This document shows positions 1-7,099 of a DNA stretch of 8,780 bases, piece by piece (within the stretch, counting starts at the first letter, position 1; each line of letters opens with the position of its first letter). The stretch spans positions 1-8,780 of the forward strand of contig PMIZ01000475.1 in NCBI GenBank assembly GCA_003157225.1, read 5' to 3'. Origin of the DNA: Actinomycetota bacterium (GTDB taxonomy: Bacteria > Actinomycetota > Thermoleophilia > RBG-16-64-13). The notes beneath the pieces were generated by a model, which saw nothing but the letters and a program-made list of their open reading frames with translations, was not told the origin of the DNA and did no database searches. Made by a program: the position numbers and the translations under genes.

Positions 1-410
1 CCGCCATCGCCGGAATCGGGGCCGCCGAATCCGCCGGAACCGCGGCCGCCCCAGGAACCACGAGACAACAAGTCGCCGAGGATCATCCCGGTCAGGAATC
101 CGCCGCCACCACCGCCGTAGCCACCGCGGCTGCCGCCAAACCCGCCCGGCCGCCGCTGTTCCTGCTCGCGGGCGTTGTCGACGTTGATGGTGCGGCCATC
201 CAGATCGGCGCCGTTAAGGGCGGCCTTCGCTGCGTCGGCTTCCTCTGGACTGCTCATTTCCACGAACGCAAACCCTTTTGGGCGACCGGTTTGACGATCG
301 GTGATAATGTTCACCGCGACGATCTCACCGTGTTCCCCAAACGCCTTTTCCAGGGTTTCCTTAGTGGTACCGTAGGAGAGGTTGCCGACATACAGTCTTG
401 CCGTGCTCAT
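1..410 (-). CDS. Glycine-rich RRM-type RNA-binding protein (C-terminus cut by window edge)
   Basis: Reading from the ATG at 410, 136 residues are visible and no stop is reached before the edge, so the gene is partial. Residues 3-80 form one RNA recognition motif: RNP2 is LYVGNL (6-11) and RNP1 is KGFAFVEM (45-52), with the aromatic RNA-stacking positions Y7, F47 and F49 present. From about residue 88 the chain becomes a Gly/Arg/Ser/Phe-rich tail, as in the small bacterial and cyanobacterial Rbp proteins, which bind single-stranded RNA and are often cold-induced. Unusually, the tail contains a short aliphatic stretch, GFLTGMILGDLLS (104-116). GGAGGA at 415-420 sits 4 nt upstream of the ATG and fixes the start. 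The gene is divergent from the trehalose operon. The family call is firm; the RNA target and cold regulation are inference. Confidence 0.93.
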   Translation of the reverse strand, partial: MSTARLYVGNLSYGTTKETLEKAFGEHGEIVAVNIITDRQTGRPKGFAFVEMSSPEEADAAKAALNGADLDGRTINVDNAREQEQRRPGGFGGSRGGYGGGGGGFLTGMILGDLLSRGSWGGRGSGGFGGPDSGDG

Positions 411-414
411 CGTA

Positions 415-420
415 TCCTCC
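415..420 (-). promoter_or_regulatory. Ribosome binding site of the RRM protein gene
   Basis: On the minus strand this reads GGAGGA, a strong Shine-Dalgarno match, followed by TACG and then the ATG at 408-410. It supports the start of a gene whose stop lies outside the window. Confidence 0.75.
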
Positions 421-528
421 ACAGACCCCAGTTACAGAACCGCATGCGTTCGGATGCACCTGCGGACGGACGAGTAGATGAAGCACTCTGCACGTCGCGG
501 GGAGAGCTTCCTATCGATGCGATACCAT

Positions 529-558
529 CATACCTCACCCAAGTCATGTGTGGGTATG
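529..558. repeat. Inverted repeat in the divergent rbp-otsB intergenic region
   Basis: The left arm CATACC-t-CAC (529-538) is complementary to GTGGGTATG (550-558), giving 9 base pairs with one bulged T and an 11-nt loop. It lies in the roughly 185-nt gap between the RRM gene (minus) and otsB (plus), about 40 nt upstream of the preferred otsB start. It could be an operator for a dimeric regulator or a hairpin in one of the divergent leaders. No convincing sigma-70-type promoter was seen elsewhere in the gap. The complementarity is directly visible; the role is inference. Confidence 0.4.
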
Positions 559-586
559 CATAGATGTAGTTCTTCAAAACGCACTC

Positions 587-590
587 GAGG
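587..590 (+). promoter_or_regulatory. Ribosome binding site supporting a TTG start for otsB
   Basis: GAGG lies 5 nt before the TTG at 596. The longer alternative, GTG at 548, has no Shine-Dalgarno sequence, and codons 548-595 are A/T-rich in the third position, unlike the rest of the gene. The site therefore decides in favour of the shorter product. Confidence 0.5.
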
Positions 591-595
591 TCCTT

Positions 596-1414
596 TTGAA
601 CGATGACCGCGGTGTCCCGAGCGTTCTCGAGAATCTGCCTCTTGTACGGCAGTCCATAGGACGACGCACTCCTGTCTTCTTCCTGGATTTTGACGGCACC
701 CTCGCCCCTATCGCTCCTCGCCCCGAACTGGCCCACATGGCTCCGGAGATGAAGCATGTGCTGGAGGCTCTCTCTCTGCATCACGTTGTTTGCGTGGCCT
801 CCGGCAGAGGGCTCGCCGACCTCGTCCAGAAGGTGGGCATGCGCAACATCTACTACGCGGCCGACCACGGTTACCGTGTGTTGGGCCCAGAAGGCACCGG
901 CATCGACTTCGAGGTAGCCCCCGGCGGAAGAGAGAAGCTGGAGGCCGCTTCGTACGCCATCGAGCAGCGCCTTCGCGACATCCCTGGTGCGGTGGTGGAG
1001 ACGAAGGGAGTTTCTCTGTCGGTGCACTACCGGCAGGTGGCCGAGCCGGACCGGCCGCTCGTCGAGCGGGTGGTTGCCGAGGTGGCCGAGGCCACGCCCG
1101 GACTTCGACTCACAGCGGGCAAGCTCGTGCACGAGCTCCTACCCGACGCGGACTGGGACAAGGGAAGGGCCATCATGTGGATCTTGGGTCGGCTCCGGTA
1201 CGGACGCAAGGATGCTTGTCCCCTCTGCCTGGGCGACGACCTCACCGATGAGGACATGTTCCAGGCGACACGGGGTTGGGGAGTAAGCGTGGTGGTGGGT
1301 CAGTCCGGACTTCATACACACGCGGACTACTCGCTCAACGATTGGGTGGAGGTCGCCGCCTTCCTGGGAGCATTCGTCCGCGAACCCGGCCACGCATCGT
1401 CTCCCCCAGGGTAA
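596..1414 (+). CDS. otsB: Trehalose-6-phosphate phosphatase
   Basis: It removes the phosphate from trehalose-6-phosphate to give trehalose, the second step of the OtsA/OtsB pathway, in the cytoplasm. It is a HAD-superfamily enzyme, and with the TTG start (272 aa) all family motifs are present. The nucleophile motif is DFDGT (D31 nucleophile, D33 acid/base). Motif II is SGR (69-71). The substrate-cap signatures are DHG (90-92), K137 and HYR (144-146). The motif III lysine is K189 in DWDKG, and motif IV is GDDLTDED (213-220) with the Mg-binding aspartates. Length is normal for OtsB. The frame stays open to a GTG at 548 (288 aa), but that start lacks a ribosome site. It is the first gene of the operon, 28 nt before the DUF5752-like gene; its partner otsA is the last. 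Function is confident; the exact start is not. Confidence 0.93.
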   Translation: MNDDRGVPSVLENLPLVRQSIGRRTPVFFLDFDGTLAPIAPRPELAHMAPEMKHVLEALSLHHVVCVASGRGLADLVQKVGMRNIYYAADHGYRVLGPEGTGIDFEVAPGGREKLEAASYAIEQRLRDIPGAVVETKGVSLSVHYRQVAEPDRPLVERVVAEVAEATPGLRLTAGKLVHELLPDADWDKGRAIMWILGRLRYGRKDACPLCLGDDLTDEDMFQATRGWGVSVVVGQSGLHTHADYSLNDWVEVAAFLGAFVREPGHASSPPG

Positions 1415-1430
1415 ACTCTCACATACCTGC

Positions 1431-1438
1431 AAGGAGGT
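1431..1438 (+). promoter_or_regulatory. Consensus ribosome binding site of the DUF5752-like gene
   Basis: AAGGAGGT is a near-perfect complement of the 16S rRNA 3' end, 4 nt before the GTG at 1443. It sets that start and is the strongest ribosome site inside the trehalose operon, suggesting this uncharacterised protein is well translated. Confidence 0.8.
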
Positions 1439-1442
1439 CTCC

Positions 1443-2147
1443 GTGCTCCAGTTCGCCATCAAGGACTGTGCGCTGGCCATCGTGGCGACCGGCCGTCGCG
1501 CTCAGACCCTGCGGGAGATGCGGAGCGTGCTGCGCGACGTCCACCCCGGCTCGATCTACCACCACTTCTGGGGAACGCTCCTCAGGCCCCAGCCGGCAGA
1601 GCGGGAATACAACAACGACTTTGCCTCCTGGTGCTCCCAGAGCCTCCACGACGCGCCGGCAGCCGAACGATTGGCCGTTATCGATCCGGCGAGGTACTCC
1701 AACATCGAGGACCTCCGTCAGGAGTTGAGCGAAGTCATCGACGAGAGGCTGGACGAGACAGAGCTGATGCTCTTTGCACGCGCCGACCAGCAGTTCCATT
1801 TCGCCCGCTCGGTCACCGTGGTCTTCGATACGCACAAGGTGCTCGCCCACCCGCGGGAGCTCGTGGACGCGCTCCCCCAGATGTCGGTGGGGAGCATCTT
1901 CTATCACTTCATCGACGCACGAAAGCGAGAGCCGCTGAGACGGGACGACTTCCAGGCCTGGCTGTCGGGACTGGGCTCAGAGTATGCAGGTCTGATCGAA
2001 TCGATCGCGGGCATCGATCCGTACTTCGAGTCTCTATTCGTGCTGCGCAACCGCCTGTCGGAGATCCTCGCCCGGCATTTCGGCGAGACTGCCTCGGCGA
2101 AGGTGGAGAGGCCGGGGCCGGGGCGACCGCGAGTGCTGACACCATGA
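1443..2147 (+). CDS. DUF5752-like protein with an internally duplicated domain
   Basis: The 234-aa product starts at a GTG with a consensus ribosome site. Its function is unknown. From memory of the family it matches DUF5752, proteins found beside trehalose and other glycosyltransferase genes; this needs a profile search. It is two copies of one module: residues 4-103 and 118-213 align without forcing. Shared marks are SIYHHF (37-42) and SIFYHF (151-156), DFASW (59-63) and DFQAW (169-173), IDP (80-82 and 191-193), and LRQELSEVI (91-99) and LRNRLSEIL (201-209). No signal peptide or membrane segment is seen, so it is probably cytoplasmic and largely helical. The conserved His/aromatic clusters could bind a ligand. 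A basic, proline-rich tail (about 219-234) ends the protein. Its stop overlaps the treT start (ATGA), so the two are probably translationally coupled and made in similar amounts. A partner or regulator of trehalose synthesis is a plausible but untested role. Confidence 0.85.
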   Translation: MLQFAIKDCALAIVATGRRAQTLREMRSVLRDVHPGSIYHHFWGTLLRPQPAEREYNNDFASWCSQSLHDAPAAERLAVIDPARYSNIEDLRQELSEVIDERLDETELMLFARADQQFHFARSVTVVFDTHKVLAHPRELVDALPQMSVGSIFYHFIDARKREPLRRDDFQAWLSGLGSEYAGLIESIAGIDPYFESLFVLRNRLSEILARHFGETASAKVERPGPGRPRVLTP

Positions 2148-3403
2148 GCCTCGAGACGAGAGATCAGGAATTGCTGGCCCGGTATGCCGAGCATGCCGGC
2201 CTGGACGCCGTTGAGCAACTCCGCCAACTCGCCGACCGATTGACGGGGTTGAAAGTGGTGCACGTGAATTCCACCCGGCGCGGCGGGGGTGTCGCCGAGA
2301 TTCTGGAGGCGATGATCCCCCTCATGAGGGCCCTGGGGCTCGACGCAAGCTGGGAAGTCATCGAAGGCACCCAGGACTTCTTCGCCTGCACCAAGTCGTT
2401 CCACAACGCCCTGCAGGGCAAGGCCCTCCAGATCCCTCCCGACCAGCTTCGGGCCTATGAAGCGGTGAACGCCGAGAACGCCAAGCGATTGCGTCCCGTC
2501 CTCGAGGCCGCCGACGTGGTCTTCATACACGACCCGCAGCCCGCTCCGCTTCTCGGCCACTGTGCCGTCCGCCAAGGCAAGTGGATCTGGCGCTGCCACA
2601 TCGACCTCAGCCATCCCTATCGCCCCGTGTGGAAGCACCTGCGTCAGTTCTTGCTTGGCTACGACGCCAGCGTGTTCTCGCTCGATGCCTTCGCGCAGCC
2701 CATGCCGCACCCGGTGTTCCTGATACCGCCCAGCATCGATCCTCTGAGCGAGAAGAACCTGCCCCTTGATCCGGCTGCCGCAAACGACGTGCTGGGAGAG
2801 TTCAACATCGACCACGAGCGACCCCTTGTGGCGCAGATCTCGCGCTTCGACCGGTTCAAGGACCCCGTAGGGGTCATCGCGGCCTACCGTATGGCCAAGG
2901 AATATGTGCCCAGCCTCCAGCTCGTCCTTGCCGGCGGCACCGCTGCGGACGACCCGGAGGGCGAGGCCGTGCTGAAGGAGGTGCGCGAAGCCGCCAGCGA
3001 CGACTCCGACATCCACGTACTATCGTCGGGTCACTACAGCGATCGCACCATCAACGCGCTCCAATCGGCGGCTGATATCGTGCTGCAGAAGTCGCTCCGC
3101 GAAGGCTTCGGACTCACCGTCACCGAGGCGATGTGGAAAGGAAAGCCCGTGATTGGCGGCAACACCGGCGGCATACGTCTGCAACTCCTGGATCACCGCA
3201 CCGGCTTTCTCGTCGACACACCGGAGGGAGCGGCAATGAGAATCAGGTACCTTCTCTCCGAGCGGCACCGCATCAGCCAGATCGGCCAGGCGGCACGAGA
3301 GTTGGTGCGGCAGAACTTCCTCGTCACCCGGCACCTGCGGGAGTACCTCACCATGATGGTCGCGCTCACCCACGGTCTTGAGGACCGTATCGAGTTGGGC
3401 TGA
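2144..3403 (+). CDS. treT: Trehalose synthase TreT (trehalose glycosyltransferring synthase, GT4)
   Basis: TreT reversibly makes trehalose from an NDP-glucose (ADP- or UDP-glucose) and glucose in one step, retaining configuration. The 419-aa product has the length and signatures of the archaeal/thermophile TreT proteins. In the N-terminal acceptor half these are HVNSTRRGGGVAEIL (40-54), VIEGT (72-76), TKSFHNALQG (83-92), HDPQP (129-133) and RCHIDLS (150-156), then PPSIDPLSEKN (195-205). The C-terminal GT-B donor half has SRFDRFKDP (233-241, phosphate-binding R234 and K239) and the GT4 E-x7-E pair, E320 and E328. The ATG overlaps the previous stop by 4 nt and has only a weak ribosome site, which points to translational coupling. 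The frame is open far upstream (to 1631), but that part lies over the previous gene and looks like an out-of-frame shadow. GT4-type trehalose phosphorylase is the nearest alternative. Confidence 0.92.
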   Translation: MSLETRDQELLARYAEHAGLDAVEQLRQLADRLTGLKVVHVNSTRRGGGVAEILEAMIPLMRALGLDASWEVIEGTQDFFACTKSFHNALQGKALQIPPDQLRAYEAVNAENAKRLRPVLEAADVVFIHDPQPAPLLGHCAVRQGKWIWRCHIDLSHPYRPVWKHLRQFLLGYDASVFSLDAFAQPMPHPVFLIPPSIDPLSEKNLPLDPAAANDVLGEFNIDHERPLVAQISRFDRFKDPVGVIAAYRMAKEYVPSLQLVLAGGTAADDPEGEAVLKEVREAASDDSDIHVLSSGHYSDRTINALQSAADIVLQKSLREGFGLTVTEAMWKGKPVIGGNTGGIRLQLLDHRTGFLVDTPEGAAMRIRYLLSERHRISQIGQAARELVRQNFLVTRHLREYLTMMVALTHGLEDRIELG

Positions 3404-3417
3404 GAGGCTGCCGCGGA

Positions 3418-4935
3418 ATGACGCCCCGACCACCAGAATCCACCGGATGGCGTGACGGCGCGGCCAAGCGGCTGATTGTCGTATCCAACAGGCTTCCCTA
3501 CGTCCTCGAGAACGTCCACCGAGGCAAGTGGAGCCTTCGGCCAGGTTCGGGAGGGCTGGTATCTGCGCTCCTGCCGGTGCTACGCGACCGGGGCGGCATC
3601 TGGATAGGCTGGCCGGGCATCTCGGAACCCGTGCCGGACTTGACCGACATCTTCCATGGCGCTTCGCGCGACGCCGGTTACGTCCTCGAGCCGGTGACCC
3701 TCACCCAGGACGAGGTCGACAACTATTACCATGGCTACTCCAACGAGACCATCTGGCCGCTGTTCCACGACCTCGAGTCACGCTGCAGTTTCGAGCCGGA
3801 CTACTGGCGCGCCTATGTCAAAGTCAATCGCAAGTTCGCCGCCGCGCTTGCAGAGCACTGCAGGCCGGACGACTTCGTCTGGGTGCACGACTACCAGCTG
3901 ATGGACGTCGCCCATGACCTACGCGGGGCCGATTGCTGTACCAACCTGGCCTTCTTCCTTCATATCCCTTTCCCGGCCCCAGACATCTTCATGAAACTCC
4001 CGGAGCGGCTTGCGGTGCTCACCTCGCTGCTCGCCTATGACCTCCTCGGCTTCCAGACCCAGAGAGACCGTAGAAACTTCATCCAGTGCGTACGCCTGCT
4101 CATCAAGAACGCTCAGGTGCGGGTGGAGGGCCACCTGCACGTGGTAAGGATGGGACACCGCGAGATGCGGGTGGGCAGCTTCCCGATCGGGATCGACGCG
4201 ACGGGCTTCGCAGCGAAGGCCGCGGCACCGGAGGTTGAGGAGATGCTGAGCGGCATCCGCACCCGTTTCGCGGGCCGGCAGATTGTGCTCGGGCTGGACA
4301 GGCTCGACTACACCAAGGGAATCCCGCACAGGCTTCGAGCCTTTGCCGACCTGTTGGAGCGGTTTCCCGAAGTGAGAAGGCGGATCCACCTCTTCCAAGT
4401 GGTAGTCCCCAGCCGCGTGGGTATCTCGGAATACGACGACCTGAAGATGGAGATCGAGCAGCTCGTCGGCCAAATCAACGGACGGTACTCGGAGGTCGGG
4501 TGGGTGCCTGTGCACTACTTCTTCCGCAGCCTCAGCCAGAATGAGCTGCTTGCGTTCTACCGGGCGGCCGGCATCGCGCTCATTACTCCACTGAAGGACG
4601 GCATGAACCTGGTGGCCAAGGAGTTCTGCGCCTGCAGCCTGGAAGAGGACTCAGTGCTCATCCTCAGCCAGTTCGCCGGAGCAGCCGCCCAACTGGGAAG
4701 GAGCGCCTTGGTCGTGAACCCCTACGACGTGGAGCAGACCGCCGACGCCATCTACAACGCATTTCGCATGGTGCCGGCAGAACGGCGCTACCGCATGAGG
4801 CGCCTGCAGCGGAACGTGCGCGCCCAGGATATCTTCTGGTGGGTCGATTCTTTCATGCGCACGGCCATCGACAAGGAGTTGCGCGACTTCCCGGTGCTGG
4901 AGGAGTACATCCCCGAGCACTACGAGCACAACTAG
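3418..4935 (+). CDS. otsA: Trehalose-6-phosphate synthase (GT20)
   Basis: It transfers glucose from UDP- or ADP-glucose to glucose-6-phosphate, giving trehalose-6-phosphate for OtsB. The 505-aa product is slightly longer than E. coli OtsA, with short extra ends. Motifs in order are [10 protein letters not shown] (18-27), the donor/acceptor loop RPGSGGL (41-47), W65, HDYQL (157-161), HIPFP (182-186), GFQT (211-214), LDRLDYTKG (293-301, with the phosphate-binding R295 and K300), and DGMNLVAKE (394-402), which holds the donor-binding residues. None of the expected catalytic positions looks altered. The ATG lies 14 nt after the treT stop, with GAGAGG at 3402-3407 as a loosely spaced ribosome site. 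It is the last gene of the operon, with otsB at the other end. No clear terminator follows; only a 5-bp GC hairpin is seen near 4959. Function is near certain. Confidence 0.96.
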   Translation: MTPRPPESTGWRDGAAKRLIVVSNRLPYVLENVHRGKWSLRPGSGGLVSALLPVLRDRGGIWIGWPGISEPVPDLTDIFHGASRDAGYVLEPVTLTQDEVDNYYHGYSNETIWPLFHDLESRCSFEPDYWRAYVKVNRKFAAALAEHCRPDDFVWVHDYQLMDVAHDLRGADCCTNLAFFLHIPFPAPDIFMKLPERLAVLTSLLAYDLLGFQTQRDRRNFIQCVRLLIKNAQVRVEGHLHVVRMGHREMRVGSFPIGIDATGFAAKAAAPEVEEMLSGIRTRFAGRQIVLGLDRLDYTKGIPHRLRAFADLLERFPEVRRRIHLFQVVVPSRVGISEYDDLKMEIEQLVGQINGRYSEVGWVPVHYFFRSLSQNELLAFYRAAGIALITPLKDGMNLVAKEFCACSLEEDSVLILSQFAGAAAQLGRSALVVNPYDVEQTADAIYNAFRMVPAERRYRMRRLQRNVRAQDIFWWVDSFMRTAIDKELRDFPVLEEYIPEHYEHN

Positions 4936-4973
4936 CGCGATCCGGAGCAGGGAGACGCCGCCCGGCGACCTCG

Positions 4974-5273
4974 TCAGTCCTGCTGTTCGGACCCGCCGGC
5001 CGTCTGCTCTCCAAGCGCGCGCAGAATGTCTTCCAACTCGGCCACGCGCCCACTCAAAGCAGACAGTTCGGAGGTGAGCCGCTCGGTGGCCTGAGTCACT
5101 TTGGCACCCGCGGCCTCGCTCATGTCGTCCTCTTGGATGAGTTCCTCGATCTCGTCGAGATAGAAGAAGGCCTCGTCGAGCTTCAGCTTGGCCTTGTCGA
5201 GATTGCCGATTATCCGTTCCAATCCATCCCCCTTGGCGGCGTATGGTCGGAGGCGTCCAGTCGTATAGTGCAT
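4974..5273 (-). CDS. Small acidic coiled-coil protein, unknown function
   Basis: I do not recognise this family. The 99-aa product (from the ATG at 5273) is highly charged and mostly helical. Residues 18-48 form a first amphipathic helix containing NLDKAKLKLDEAFFYLDEIE, and residues 58-88 form a second, heptad-like helix. There is no signal peptide, membrane segment or cysteine, so a soluble helical hairpin or oligomer is likely. Two starts compete. The ATG at 5273 has AAAAGG 6 nt upstream. A TTG at 5222 (82 aa, beginning MERIIGNLDKAK) follows AAGGGGG and leaves out a stretch with poorer third-position GC that overlaps a possible -10 box of the divergent hydrolase gene; I slightly favour the TTG. 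The gene converges on otsA with a 38-nt gap. Confidence 0.7.
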   Translation of the reverse strand: MHYTTGRLRPYAAKGDGLERIIGNLDKAKLKLDEAFFYLDEIEELIQEDDMSEAAGAKVTQATERLTSELSALSGRVAELEDILRALGEQTAGGSEQQD

Positions 5274-5295
5274 ATGTTACCTTTTCGACCAGGCA

Positions 5296-5301
5296 GAGGA
5301 G
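5296..5301 (+). promoter_or_regulatory. Ribosome binding site fixing the hydrolase start
   Basis: GAGGAG lies 7 nt before the ATG at 5309 and decides against the upstream in-frame start at 5243, which would add 22 residues overlapping the divergent gene's 5' end. Confidence 0.7.
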
Positions 5302-5308
5302 ACCCGAG

Positions 5309-6019
5309 ATGGCAGAGCCCGGCTCGACCACCTTCAGTGTAGCCGTCAGCGACGAGGTGACCGTCACAGCGAAGTTGGATGCGCCAACCGGTGAGCGACC
5401 GGTACGCAGGTTCTTCGTGCTCGCGCATGGGGCCAATAACGACCTCGACTTCCCCCTTCTGGCCTCTCTCGCCGCCCGCCTCGCCGAGAGAGCGGACACA
5501 GCGGTCGTTCGCTTCAACTTCCCCTACGTGGAGAGAGGCGTGAGCTCACCCGACCCCCATCCGGTGCTGGAGCTGACCTTCTCACGCGTGTACGAGCACG
5601 TGCTGACCCGGCTGGCCCTCCAGGGCGCGCCTGTCTTCATCGGGGGCAAGTCGCTAGGTGGCCGGACGGCTGCCGAGTTGGTCTCTCGCCGGTACGAAGG
5701 CAGTGGGTTGGACGCCGCCGGGCTTGTCGTGTTGGGCTACCCGCTGCACAAGCCCGGGGAGAAGCACCATCTCTTCCTGGATCCGTTGCGGCACATCGAC
5801 ATCCCCAGCCTCTTCTGCATCGGCAGCCACGACCCCCTATGCGATCCGAAGCTCCTCCGCCCAGTGCTGGCCGATCTCTCGCGCCCTGGCGAGCTGTTCG
5901 TGGTTGAGGGGGGCGACCACTCCCTGCACTTGCCGCACTCGCGTGGCGGTCATCCCCACTACAGCTACGAGGCGGTGGCCCGCGAGGTGTCGGACTTCAT
6001 CTCCCGCACGAGTCCGTAG
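5309..6019 (+). CDS. Alpha/beta hydrolase of the KANL3/Tex30 type
   Basis: The 236-aa product is a compact alpha/beta hydrolase with a complete apparent catalytic triad. The nucleophile is S115 in GGKSLGGR (112-119), the acid is D175 in GSHDPLCDP (172-180), and the base is H204 in GGDHSLHLP (201-209). An oxyanion-hole HGA (40-42) follows strand 3. FNFPY (69-73) and GYPLHKPG (143-150) are typical of the KANL3/Tex30 and dienelactone-hydrolase-like group. No signal peptide is seen, so it is cytoplasmic. The physiological substrate is unknown; small esters or thioesters are the usual guess. A possible -10 box, TATAGT (5264-5269), precedes it without a recognisable -35. It is divergent from the coiled-coil gene and convergent with the transporter gene. 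The fold and triad are confident; the specific activity is not. Confidence 0.9.
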   Translation: MAEPGSTTFSVAVSDEVTVTAKLDAPTGERPVRRFFVLAHGANNDLDFPLLASLAARLAERADTAVVRFNFPYVERGVSSPDPHPVLELTFSRVYEHVLTRLALQGAPVFIGGKSLGGRTAAELVSRRYEGSGLDAAGLVVLGYPLHKPGEKHHLFLDPLRHIDIPSLFCIGSHDPLCDPKLLRPVLADLSRPGELFVVEGGDHSLHLPHSRGGHPHYSYEAVAREVSDFISRTSP

Positions 6020-6067
6020 CCGCGGCCTGGCCAGCGGGACACTCCGCGCGAGTCGGACGCAAGGACT

Positions 6068-7006
6068 CTAGGGTCCAGGCGGCGCCGTCTCAGCGGCGTA
6101 TTCGGGGGTCTTCTCCGATCCCATTCGAGCTATGGTGCAACCGATGAACACCAGGACAAAGCCAAAGACGGTCCTCAGGGACAATGAGTCGTAGCCCCAT
6201 ATAATCGAGACCACCAGGGCGAACACGGCCTCCAGGCTCATCAGGATTCCGGCCAACGTGGGAGGAGTGTACCGCTGCCCCCACGCCATGAGTAAATACG
6301 CTACCACGCCTCCCATGACACCCGTAAAGAGAACGGCACCGGTCGCCTGCCAACCCGGAAAAAGGGTCGGACTCTCGAAGATGAACCCTGAGGCCAGGGA
6401 CAGGACAGCGCATGTCGTCAACTGCAGTTGCACGAAAGCAATGGCGCTGACACGCACGGAGACGTAGTTCACGGCGAGAATGTGTACGGCCCAGAAGACA
6501 GTCGCAGCCAAGGTGAGCGCCTCGCCCACACCGAACCCCAACTTGCCGTAGAGCGACAGAACGGCGAATCCCCCCACCACCACCAAGACGCCCACGCCTA
6601 CCAGCGGCGAGGGCCAGCGGCCGGTGGTCAGGCCCAACATGATCGGGACCATTATCACGTAGAGGTTGGTTATGAATCCGGAAACTCCCGGGGAAATAGA
6701 GCGTAGCCCGATGGTCTGCAGAGCGAAGCCCGCGAACAAGACCACGCCGACCCCGCATCCCATCAGCCACCCTCGTCTGTCGAGCTTCCGCAGGCGCGGG
6801 ATCCCGAACGGAGCGAGGAAGACAGATCCCACCAGGAAGCGCAGCCCGAGATAGTACATGGGCGACGTGTGCCGCAGGGCCAGCTTTACGAGAACGAAGT
6901 CCGCTCCCCAGATGACTCCCGTCATGCCAAGAGCGAGTTCCGCGAGCGCGCGCAGGCGCCCGCTGCCGGTCGGCGCCAAGTCGCGCAGCCGAGCGCGCAC
7001 ACCCAT
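6068..7006 (-). CDS. EamA/DMT-family ten-TM transporter
   Basis: The 312-aa product (from the ATG at 7006) is an inner-membrane permease of the drug/metabolite transporter superfamily. About ten hydrophobic segments lie near residues 21-41, 51-68, 79-101, 108-127, 133-154, 159-182, 187-210, 219-243, 249-271 and 277-295, forming the usual two EamA repeats of five. Typical repeat marks are GVIWGADFVLVKLAL in TM1 and TPPTLAGILMSLEAVFA before and in TM9, the family's 'P-x-x-A-x-x-x-S/L-E-x-V-F' pattern. Such proteins export or import amino acids, nucleotides or other metabolites; the substrate cannot be read here. The frame stays open to 7285, but that part covers a terminator hairpin and is not protein-like. 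GTG at 7024 is an alternative start, and the ribosome site is weak for both. The divergent LysR gene is the likely regulator. Confidence 0.9.
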   Translation of the reverse strand: MGVRARLRDLAPTGSGRLRALAELALGMTGVIWGADFVLVKLALRHTSPMYYLGLRFLVGSVFLAPFGIPRLRKLDRRGWLMGCGVGVVLFAGFALQTIGLRSISPGVSGFITNLYVIMVPIMLGLTTGRWPSPLVGVGVLVVVGGFAVLSLYGKLGFGVGEALTLAATVFWAVHILAVNYVSVRVSAIAFVQLQLTTCAVLSLASGFIFESPTLFPGWQATGAVLFTGVMGGVVAYLLMAWGQRYTPPTLAGILMSLEAVFALVVSIIWGYDSLSLRTVFGFVLVFIGCTIARMGSEKTPEYAAETAPPGP

Positions 7007-7099
7007 GCGGCCGTTCCCGAGCACGCGAAAGGACCTGCCTTTCAAGACGATGGGTAACTCCAGTCCGACGCGACGCTGGGCGCCGTGAGCAAACAGCCC

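Noticed and set aside
407..1132. Long minus-strand open frame antisense to otsB (241 codons)
   Set aside because: It runs opposite to a phosphatase with complete motifs, has no recognisable domain and overlaps the start of the RRM gene. It is a GC-rich codon shadow.
1631..2143. In-frame N-terminal extension of treT
   Set aside because: It overlaps the DUF5752-like gene in another frame, is Arg/Ala/Pro-rich and not protein-like, and TreT homology begins just after the ATG at 2144.
1904..3016. 370-codon minus-strand frame opposite treT
   Set aside because: It is antisense to an unambiguous glycosyltransferase and shows no domain or ribosome site; it is a GC-skew shadow.
4936..4973. Small GC hairpin (CGCCG-CC-CGGCG near 4957-4968) after otsA as a terminator
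   Set aside because: The stem is only 5 bp with a 2-nt loop and no T-tract follows; too weak to call.
4651..5517. 288-codon minus-strand frame covering the otsA 3' end, the coiled-coil gene and the hydrolase 5' end
   Set aside because: It spans three better-supported genes in other frames and has a low-complexity Arg-rich composition.
6020..6067. Short GC-rich dyad (CCGC...GCGG) between the hydrolase and transporter genes as a bidirectional terminator
   Set aside because: Pairing is short and bulged with no T-tract on either strand.
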